Assembly: GCA_030018745.1 (NCBI GenBank) | Contig: JASEHB010000033.1 | Coordinates: 1-11,365, forward strand | DNA length: 11,365 bases | Reading direction: 5' to 3' | Source of the DNA: Desulfatibacillaceae bacterium | GTDB lineage: Bacteria; Desulfobacterota; Desulfobacteria; Desulfobacterales; Desulfatibacillaceae | Shown: one piece after another, positions 5,657 through 11,216 of the stretch | Position numbering within the stretch: the stretch's first letter is position 1 | Layout: the number at the start of each line of letters is the position of its first letter | Notes under the pieces: model-generated | Told to the model about the DNA's origin: nothing | Seen by the model: only the letters and a program-made list of their open reading frames with translations | The model's database searches: none | Position numbers and translations under genes: made by a program

Positions 5657-7504
5657 CTATTTGGCGGGCAGAATGGCATTTTCCGGGCAGATCTGGGCGC
5701 ACACAGCGCAGCCTGTGCACTGGCCGGGGTTTATTTGCACCCGGCCATCCTGAATATACATGGCCGGGCAGCCAAGTTCATCCACGCAAACACGGTGGTT
5801 TTTGCACTTGTCGCTCACAGCAAAAACCCTTTTGGAGACCTTGCCCAGGCTGCGGGCATAGAGGGGGCAAAGCTCTTTGGAGAGCACCACCTTTACTCCT
5901 GGCTTTTCCAAAAGCTCTTCCACCGCTGCAATGCTCTTTTTCACCTTGAGCGGCTCAATGACAGCAATGTTTTCCACCCCCAGGCCCCGGATGACCTTTT
6001 CAATGTCAATGCGGTTGTAACCGCCAAAGCCCAAAGCCTCCATGTCAACGCCGGGGTGGGGCTGATGGCCTGTCATGGCTGTTGTGCCGTTATCCAGAAT
6101 GACAAGGGTGAAATCGTGGTTGTTGTAGATGGCGTTCACAAGCCCTGGAATGCCGGAATGGAAAAAGGTGGAATCCCCAATAAAGGAGATGACCTTTTTG
6201 CCTGAAAAGCGGGCAAAGCCTCCGGCTGTTCCTGAAGATGACCCCATGCAGATGAGAAAATCCGCTGCATTCAACGGAGGGAGCAGCCCCAAAGTGTAGC
6301 AGCCGATATCAGTGGGGAACATGACCTCGCTGTTTTTGGCAGCTTTTTTTATGATGGCAAAACTTGCCCGGTGGGGGCATCCTGCACACAGGTTTGGAGG
6401 CCGGGCCGGAATGGGCGGCAGATCTGCCAGATCCAGCTTTTCCGGCTCCTGGTACAAAACGGAAAAGTATCTGGCAATGACCCTCCTCACAAGGGCCGGG
6501 TCAAATTCGCCCTCGCGGGAAAAAAGCTCCTTGCCCTTGCCTGCAATGGGCAGGGTCAGGCCATTTTCCTGGGCCGCCACCTTGACCATTTCCTCCATAA
6601 AAGGCTCGCCTTCCTCTGCCACAAGAACCTTTTCCTTGTCTGCAAGAAAGGAGGCTATGAGATTTTTGGGCGCAGGATTGGCAAACCCAAGGCGAAGTAT
6701 GGAAACCCGGCCGCCAAGCTTGAGGTCATTAACTGCATCCGCCGCATAGTTGAAGCTCACGCCGTTTACCACAATGCCAAGAGGGCCTTTGCCCTGCACA
6801 AAGTTGTAGGGGGATTGCTCCGCCAGGTCGCCAGCTTTTTCAATGCGCTCAAGCAGCCGGGTGTGCAGCTTGCGGGAAACAGCAGGAACGGTTACCAGCA
6901 TGAAGGGGTTTTTCTCAAAGCCGCCCCCTGCCCGGCGAGGGGAAACAGGCCCCAGGGTGATTGCAGCCGTGGAATGGTTTATGCGCGTGGTTGTGCGTAA
7001 AATAACCGGCTGGCCCAGATTTTCGGAAAGCTCAAAGGCGAAAGCCGTCATTTCCTTGGCTTCCTGAAGCGTGGACGGCTCAAGGACGCAAAGCCCGGAC
7101 ATCTTGCCATAGTAGCGGTTGTCCTGCTCGTTCTGGCTGGAGAACATGAAAGGATCATCCGCACTCACAATGACAAGGCCCCCTTTTACGCCCACATAGG
7201 CCAAAGTCATAAGGGCGTCCGCCGCAACATTCACACCCACATGCTTCATTATGCAAAGGGTTCTTACCCCGCAGTTGGCGGCTGCCGCAGCCACTTCCAG
7301 AGCAACCTTCTCATTGGTGGAGTACTCGAAATAAAGGTCTGTCTCCCTGGAAATCTGGAAAAGGTTAAGCGAAATCTCGGAGCTTGGCGTGCCAGGATAA
7401 GTGGCCGCGCAGGCAACACCGGCCTCAATGGCTCCTCTTGCTATGGCCTCGTTACCTAACAGCAGCAGGGTTTTGCCCGGTGCATCTTCCAAAAGTTTGT
7501 GCAT
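5657..7504 (-). CDS. iorA: Indolepyruvate:ferredoxin oxidoreductase, alpha subunit
   Basis: The ATG at 7504 is chosen over an upstream in-frame TTG (7552) because TTGAGGAAG lies at good spacing before it and nothing precedes the TTG. The product is then 615 residues, normal for IorA. The N-terminal pyrimidine-binding domain opens with LLGNEAIARGAIEAGV and TYPGTPSSEIS. CAGCPHR is at 373-379. The thiamine diphosphate site is GDSTFFHSG (443-451) to LDN (470-472). A C-terminal 2[4Fe-4S] ferredoxin domain has CTGCAVCAQICP (596-607) as a full cluster. The preceding site reads C567-x2-H570-x2-C573-x5-C579-P, with His where Cys is usual. The enzyme works with IorB. It is the first gene of the probable iorA-iorB-tatD-HD operon and is divergent from rdgB. 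Confidence 0.93.
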   Translation of the reverse strand: MHKLLEDAPGKTLLLLGNEAIARGAIEAGVACAATYPGTPSSEISLNLFQISRETDLYFEYSTNEKVALEVAAAAANCGVRTLCIMKHVGVNVAADALMTLAYVGVKGGLVIVSADDPFMFSSQNEQDNRYYGKMSGLCVLEPSTLQEAKEMTAFAFELSENLGQPVILRTTTRINHSTAAITLGPVSPRRAGGGFEKNPFMLVTVPAVSRKLHTRLLERIEKAGDLAEQSPYNFVQGKGPLGIVVNGVSFNYAADAVNDLKLGGRVSILRLGFANPAPKNLIASFLADKEKVLVAEEGEPFMEEMVKVAAQENGLTLPIAGKGKELFSREGEFDPALVRRVIARYFSVLYQEPEKLDLADLPPIPARPPNLCAGCPHRASFAIIKKAAKNSEVMFPTDIGCYTLGLLPPLNAADFLICMGSSSGTAGGFARFSGKKVISFIGDSTFFHSGIPGLVNAIYNNHDFTLVILDNGTTAMTGHQPHPGVDMEALGFGGYNRIDIEKVIRGLGVENIAVIEPLKVKKSIAAVEELLEKPGVKVVLSKELCPLYARSLGKVSKRVFAVSDKCKNHRVCVDELGCPAMYIQDGRVQINPGQCTGCAVCAQICPENAILPAK

Positions 7505-7620
7505 GGCGGCTTCCTCAATTGTTGGTATGGTGCGCAGGGTGCTAAAATCCAACGCCCCGGCGCTTTGTTTTTTCTTGCCCCCTTAATCCCGGCAGGCCTT
7601 CAATTATTAGCTGTTACAGG

Positions 7621-7647
7621 CTTTTCCCCATTATGGAGGGGCAAAAG
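7621..7647. promoter_or_regulatory. Imperfect dyad between iorA and rdgB
   Basis: CTTTTCCCC (7621-7629) and GGGGCAAAAG (7638-7647) are inverted repeats with one extra base, around an 8-nt centre. It lies in the 243-bp divergent gap, just inside the predicted iorA leader and upstream of the rdgB candidate promoter. It may be an operator for either gene or a leader hairpin. Neither strand carries a T-run after it, so it is not a terminator. Confidence 0.35.
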
Positions 7648-7670
7648 GCTGCATTGATTTTTCGGGCCAA

Positions 7671-7699
7671 TTAATATACGAGCCTTGCAGCGGTGTAAA
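7671..7699 (-). promoter_or_regulatory. Candidate iorA promoter, overlapping a weak rdgB -10
   Basis: On the - strand TTTACA (7699-7694, 5/6 to consensus) is followed at 17 nt by TATTAA or at 15 nt by TATATT in the AT-rich box 7671-7678. On the + strand the same box offers TATACG with TTGATT at 7654-7659, 15 nt apart, as a weak rdgB promoter. If both are real, the two divergent promoters share a -10 box and would compete. Confidence 0.3.
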
Positions 7700-7747
7700 G
7701 CCTTTTAGGAAAAGTGCCCTTGAGCAAACAGAAAGGATGAATTCCTT

Positions 7748-8365
7748 TTGAAACCAAAAGTTATTGTTCTGGCGACAAAAAATGAAGGCAAAGTGGCAGA
7801 GATCCGTCAGATGCTTGATTCTGCTGATATTGTAATCAAATCTCTGGATGATTTCGGACCATTTCCCCAGGTGGAGGAGGATGGGGATACATTTGACGAA
7901 AACGCCTACAAGAAGGCATCCAAAACGGCCGCTTATCTTGGCTTTGCAGCCCTGGCAGATGATTCGGGCCTGGTGGTGGAGGCCCTTGGTGGGCTGCCGG
8001 GCGTCCATTCCGCCCGCTTTGGCGGGCCGGGCCTTTCAGATGCAGACAAGTGTGGCCTTTTGCTGAAAAAAATGGAGGGGGTGCAAGATCGCAGGGCTGC
8101 TTTTGAATGCGTAATATCCATAGCCCTGCCCACAGGCCAGGCCCTTACCTATGAAGGCCGGGTGGAAGGGCTTATAACAACTGCGCCTGCCGGAGAATCA
8201 GGCTTTGGTTATGACCCGGTTTTTTTCTACCCGCCGGAAAACAAGACTTTCGCCCAGATGGGCAAGGCGCAGAAAAACGCGGTGAGCCACAGGGGCAAGG
8301 CCATTGCCCAAGTGGCAGAGGAAATCGGCAAGATTATCAAATGGATGGAAATCCACGAAGGTTAG
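7748..8365 (+). CDS. rdgB: XTP/dITP diphosphatase (RdgB/HAM1)
   Basis: The 205-residue protein has the complete family pattern: ATKNEGKVAEI at the N-terminus (T-x-N-x2-K phosphate-binding motif), FDENAYKKA, LADDSGLVVEALGGLPGVHS, GFGYDPVF and SHRGKAI. It hydrolyses dITP, XTP and ITP to monophosphates, keeping deaminated purines out of DNA and RNA; it is cytoplasmic and dimeric in known cases. The start is TTG: the frame is closed by TGA at 7721 and has no ATG or GTG before the conserved N-terminus, while AAAGGA sits about 10 nt upstream. An out-of-frame ATG at 7737 begins a four-codon frame whose TGA overlaps the TTG. The gene is convergent with the radical SAM-glycerate kinase gene; no canonical terminator was found in the 152-bp gap between them. 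Confidence 0.95.
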   Translation: MKPKVIVLATKNEGKVAEIRQMLDSADIVIKSLDDFGPFPQVEEDGDTFDENAYKKASKTAAYLGFAALADDSGLVVEALGGLPGVHSARFGGPGLSDADKCGLLLKKMEGVQDRRAAFECVISIALPTGQALTYEGRVEGLITTAPAGESGFGYDPVFFYPPENKTFAQMGKAQKNAVSHRGKAIAQVAEEIGKIIKWMEIHEG

Positions 8366-8424
8366 GCATTGTTGCTGAAAAATGCAGGGGGGCGCTTTTT
8401 CGGTAACAAAAACTTTTGCATAAT

Positions 8425-8460
8425 TTTTCGTGTGGTTCGCGCTTTTCGTGGTCAATATTT
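8425..8460 (+). repeat. Dispersed repeat copy, core GCTTTTCGTGG
   Basis: The convergent rdgB gap holds TTTTTCGTG, then a 6-nt spacer and GCTTTTCGTGG (8441-8451) followed by TCAATATT. The same 11-bp core occurs twice more at the other end of the window (11092-11102 on + and 11199-11209 on -) with similar flanks. All three copies are outside genes. Confidence 0.5.
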
Positions 8461-8517
8461 TTCTGCAAACAATTCTTTGGGCAAAAAGCTGTATGGCGCC
8501 CAGGCTGTTGAGCCGCC

Positions 8518-10860
8518 CTATTTAACCAGCATTATTCTCAAATCCATAACATTGGTCAGGGTGGGGCCGGTTTTTACAAGGCCGCCAGCCTGCCTGAAAA
8601 AATTGTAGGAATCGTTGTTTGCAAGAGAGCGCATTGCATCAACACCGCTGCTGTTGGCCCGCTTTCCCGTGCTTCCGTCTGCTGCGGCCCCGGCGGCATC
8701 TGTGGGGCCGTCCGTGCCGTCTGTTCCGCAGGAGAGGATGAGAAGATTTTCCAGACCCTGTATGTCCATTGCAGCAGCCAGGGCAAACTCCGTGTTTCTG
8801 CCGCCCTTGCCGCTTCCCTTTAAGGTGACTGTTGTCTCGCCGCCGGAAAGGACGCAGGCCGGAACTGCAACAGGATTGCCCGAAAGCCTTATCTCCCTTG
8901 CAATGGCCGCATGAACCCTGGCCACATCCCTTGTTTCCCCTTCAATGGATGTGGACAGAACAAGGGGTGTGTAGCCAAGCCTTGCCGCTTCATCCCTGGC
9001 GGCATTGACAGCCATGCGGTTGCTTGCCACAAGCAGGGAAAAGTTTTTTTCAAAAACCTTGTCTCCAGGCTTTGGGGTTTCTATAATTTCGCCCCGCGCA
9101 CCGTTTACCAGCCTGGAGAGCACGCTTTTGGGCATCTGCTCCCTTATGCCATATTTTGCTATTATTTCAAGGCATTGTGCAAAAGTGCTGTCATCTGGAA
9201 CCGTGGGGCCTGAAGCGATTACGCCAAGGTCATCACCAATGACATCCGATAAGATGAGGGTTACAAGGGTTGCGGGATAGGCAATTTTTGCAAGCCCGCC
9301 GCCTTTTACCTGGCTTATGTGCTTTCTGATGGCGTTAATTTCGTGAATGGCGGCGCCGCAGGCAAGCAGGGCGGATGTGGTTTTCTGCTTTTCGTGCAGG
9401 GTTATGCCTTCGGCAGGCAGCGGCAAAAGGGCGGAGCCGCCTCCGGAAAGCACGCAGAAAACCAGATCCCTTGACTTGGCGCTTTCCAGAAGGCCGGTTA
9501 TGTTGCGGACACCTGAAAGCCCCTTGGTGTCCGGCACGGGGTGGCCGGCCTCGGTAACCTCAACAAACTCCAGGGGCCGGGCATGGCCGTATTTGGTGGT
9601 CACAGCGCCTGTAGCGATGCGCCCTCCAAGTATGCGCTCCAGGGCGCGGGCCATGGGGCAGGCCGCCTTTCCGGCTCCAACAATCAAAATACGGTCATAG
9701 TCCTTTAGGGAAATGGTCTTATCCCCCACCAGCAGAATATCGTCCCTTACAGACACGGTGCGCTCAACAGCCTTTTCCGGGTCCACGGCCAACAGACCAG
9801 CCCTGAATATGGCCAGGGCGTCTTGGTAAAGGGGGCTTTCCTCAATGGGGCTTGGGCCTTTTTCCATGGGGGTCATCTCCTCCTTTAGCAGGCAGCAGGC
9901 AATTTGGGACTTTGGCCGCCCATCCGGCGCATAATCAATGTTGCCGGGCTGGATAAGCCGGTTCATTACGCAGCCTTCGGGGATGGAAAGGCCAAAAAGC
10001 TGCTTTTCGGTGATTCCTTTTACTGGCACAAGGCGGTTTTCATCAAAGGCAAGGCTGTGAAGCGGGTAATCTTCGCACAGGGGGCAGCAATAAACCCTGC
10101 CGTTTGGAAAAACAAAGTAGTTTTCCGCAACAAGCCCCGCGCATTCAAAGGTCTGGCCCTTGTCCAGGTAAACCTTGGGCCAGGTAACGGTCATTCCCAG
10201 CCGGGCCGCTTTTTCCGCAACTTTGGGCACGGTTTTGAGCCACTGGCCCTGGCCCACCTGCTGGTTGTCTGCCGGGTTGGCCCCGGCGCTTCCCCTTAAC
10301 CCTATCACCTGAATGAAAAAGCGGCTCACCCCCAAATCGGCCAGCAGAGAAGGCATCTGCTCAAGAAAGGCAAGATTCTCGCCGCTTACCGTGTAAATGA
10401 CGCTTGTGGCAAAACCCTTTTCAACAGCTCTTTTTATGCCAGAAACGCAGGCGTCAAAGGAGCCTTCACCCCTTATGGCGTCATTTGTTTGCCTGTCTGG
10501 CCCGTCCAGGCTGAAGCTGATAAAATCCACTTCTTCGGGAGTTACCTTGTCCAAAAAATCGTTAAACAAATAGCCGTTTGTATCTATGGTTATGCTTGAA
10601 TAGCCGATTTGCCTTGCCAGGCGCACGGCCTGGGGCAGGTCTTTGTGCAAGGTCGGCTCGCCGCCAAGAAAAACCACATTGCCTTTTTTTGAAGGGGAAT
10701 AAAGGGCAGACAGCCAGGCCCGGATGTTTTCAAGGGAAACAAAGCCCCTGCCGTGCTCATCGGGCCGGATGTAGCAATGGCGGCACGAAAGATTGCACTG
10801 GGTGGTGATGTGAAAAAAAACATTTCTGGCCTTTGGGCAAAAGGCCACGGTCTGTTTCAT
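8518..10860 (-). CDS. Radical SAM enzyme fused to MOFRL-type glycerate 2-kinase
   Basis: A single 780-codon frame joins two enzymes. Residues 1-328 are a radical SAM protein: C22-x3-C26-x2-C29 (CNLSCRHC) for the SAM-binding [4Fe-4S] cluster, GGEPT at 66-70, TIDTNGYL at 91-98, and further Cys at 240, 258, 259, 262, 297, 322 and 323 that resemble a SPASM/twitch auxiliary cluster region (FPNGRVYCCPLC). Its substrate is unknown. Residues 332-780 are a complete glycerate kinase (DUF4147 then MOFRL): QDALAIFRAGLLAVDPEKAV, VGAGKAACPMARALE, EAGHPVPD, SGGGSALL at 472-479, SDVIGDD, ASGPTVPD, and GGETTVTLKGSGKGGRNTEF at 673-692. This class makes 2-phosphoglycerate from D-glycerate with ATP. The ATG at 10860 has AGAGG six nt upstream. 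Each part alone is of normal length, and the junction carries its own Shine-Dalgarno and ATGs, so two products are possible. Confidence 0.9.
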   Translation of the reverse strand: MKQTVAFCPKARNVFFHITTQCNLSCRHCYIRPDEHGRGFVSLENIRAWLSALYSPSKKGNVVFLGGEPTLHKDLPQAVRLARQIGYSSITIDTNGYLFNDFLDKVTPEEVDFISFSLDGPDRQTNDAIRGEGSFDACVSGIKRAVEKGFATSVIYTVSGENLAFLEQMPSLLADLGVSRFFIQVIGLRGSAGANPADNQQVGQGQWLKTVPKVAEKAARLGMTVTWPKVYLDKGQTFECAGLVAENYFVFPNGRVYCCPLCEDYPLHSLAFDENRLVPVKGITEKQLFGLSIPEGCVMNRLIQPGNIDYAPDGRPKSQIACCLLKEEMTPMEKGPSPIEESPLYQDALAIFRAGLLAVDPEKAVERTVSVRDDILLVGDKTISLKDYDRILIVGAGKAACPMARALERILGGRIATGAVTTKYGHARPLEFVEVTEAGHPVPDTKGLSGVRNITGLLESAKSRDLVFCVLSGGGSALLPLPAEGITLHEKQKTTSALLACGAAIHEINAIRKHISQVKGGGLAKIAYPATLVTLILSDVIGDDLGVIASGPTVPDDSTFAQCLEIIAKYGIREQMPKSVLSRLVNGARGEIIETPKPGDKVFEKNFSLLVASNRMAVNAARDEAARLGYTPLVLSTSIEGETRDVARVHAAIAREIRLSGNPVAVPACVLSGGETTVTLKGSGKGGRNTEFALAAAMDIQGLENLLILSCGTDGTDGPTDAAGAAADGSTGKRANSSGVDAMRSLANNDSYNFFRQAGGLVKTGPTLTNVMDLRIMLVK
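9865..9886 (-). promoter_or_regulatory. Internal ribosome binding site and start codons for the glycerate kinase part
   Basis: On the - strand AAAGGAGGAG (9886-9877) directly precedes ATG at 9876 (codon 329) and then ATG at 9867 (codon 332), both in frame. The AGGAGG core is 2 nt from the first ATG, too close, and 11 nt from the second, slightly long but workable. Starting at codon 332 gives a 449-residue protein, a usual length for this glycerate kinase family. The site falls exactly between the last radical SAM cysteines (322-323) and the first kinase residues (about 343). Confidence 0.6.
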
Positions 10861-10893
10861 AGAAAGCCTCTAAAAAGGGCTGCAAATTTTGTA

Positions 10894-10922
10894 ACTTTAA
10901 CAAATCGGCCCTTGCCTGGCAA
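10894..10922 (-). promoter_or_regulatory. Candidate promoter of the radical SAM-glycerate kinase gene
   Basis: On the - strand TTGCCA (10922-10917, 5/6 to consensus) and TAAAGT (10899-10894, 4/6) are 17 nt apart. A start near 10886 would leave a short leader of about 26 nt holding the AGAGG ribosome site. The -35 box lies inside the strong dyad at 10906-10927, so a protein bound there would block transcription. Confidence 0.38.
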
Positions 10923-10927
10923 GGCCG
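10906..10927. repeat. Strong dyad CGGCC(C)TTGCC-T-GGCAAGGCCG over the -35 box
   Basis: Ten base pairs with one bulged C surround a single central T. The segment 10914-10926 is identical to 5604-5616 in the iorA-iorB gap, and 10911-10927 differs at two bases from the + strand sequence near 2881-2897. It can be an operator or a member of a short palindromic repeat family. No T-run follows on either strand. Confidence 0.5.
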
Positions 10928-10997
10928 GACTGGCCGGGATAGCCTTTTTGCAGGGCCAGAAGCATTTGAAAAAGAAGTTATCTGTGGGGCTTTTTCT

Positions 10998-11030
10998 TAA
11001 AGGGAGCATTGAGTCATCATGCTCGCTTTA
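10998..11030. repeat. Long inverted repeat with 12-nt arms
   Basis: TAAAGGGAGCAT (10998-11009) and ATGCTCGCTTTA (11019-11030) pair at 11 of 12 positions around the 9-nt loop TGAGTCATC, which itself starts with the palindrome TGAGTCA. Neither strand has a T-run directly after it, so a simple terminator is excluded. It lies about 140 bp upstream of the radical SAM-glycerate kinase start and could be an operator or an RNA hairpin if transcription starts further upstream than proposed. Confidence 0.5.
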
Positions 11031-11083
11031 GCCTTTGCATCCAGATCAAAATGACGCTTCCGATGTTTTTTTAGCAATCAGCT

Positions 11084-11108
11084 TTTTTCGTGCTTTTCGT
11101 GGTTCAAA
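11084..11108 (+). repeat. Dispersed repeat copy, core GCTTTTCGTGG
   Basis: TTTTTCGTGCTTTTCGTGG followed by TTCAAATA matches the copy at 8425-8460, but with the two TTTTCGTG units directly adjacent rather than separated by a spacer. The core is 11092-11102. Confidence 0.5.
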
Positions 11109-11120
11109 TAGCCGTTTTTT

Positions 11121-11157
11121 GGCCTTTGCCGGGACACAAAGGCCCTTCCAGGAAGGG
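11121..11157. repeat. Two adjacent, mutually exclusive hairpins
   Basis: GGCCTTTG (11121-11128) pairs perfectly with CAAAGGCC (11137-11144) around 8 nt. CCCTTCC (11143-11149) pairs perfectly with GGAAGGG (11151-11157) around one base. They share CC at 11143-11144, so only one can fully form in RNA. On the + strand four T follow the second stem, a weak terminator at best. The pair lies between the two oppositely oriented GCTTTTCGTGG repeats. Confidence 0.45.
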
Positions 11158-11190
11158 TTTTGGGAAATGAAAAAGGATCTTGCTCCCCGT

Positions 11191-11216
11191 AATATTAGCC
11201 ACGAAAAGCAAGAAAA
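11191..11216 (-). repeat. Dispersed repeat copy in opposite orientation, core GCTTTTCGTGG
   Basis: Read on the - strand, TTTTCTTGCTTTTCGTGG is followed by CTAATATT, closely matching the 3' flank TCAATATT of the copy at 8441-8458. The core is 11209-11199. With the + strand copy at 11092-11102 it forms an inverted pair 96 bp apart. Confidence 0.5.

Noticed and set aside
5447..6205. 252-codon + strand frame opposite iorB and iorA
   Set aside because: It lies antisense to two well-supported genes, shows no family motif and has no Shine-Dalgarno site. Such shadow frames are common opposite GC-rich genes.
7505..7552. TTG start of iorA at 7552 (16 extra residues)
   Set aside because: There is no Shine-Dalgarno site before the TTG, whereas the ATG at 7504 has GAGGAAG at the right spacing and fits the usual N-terminus of the family.
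10997..11040. Two seven-codon - strand frames overlapping by ATGA in the dyad at 10998-11030
   Set aside because: They look like a leader peptide but lack a good ribosome site and lie upstream of the best promoter candidate. Chance is likely at this length.
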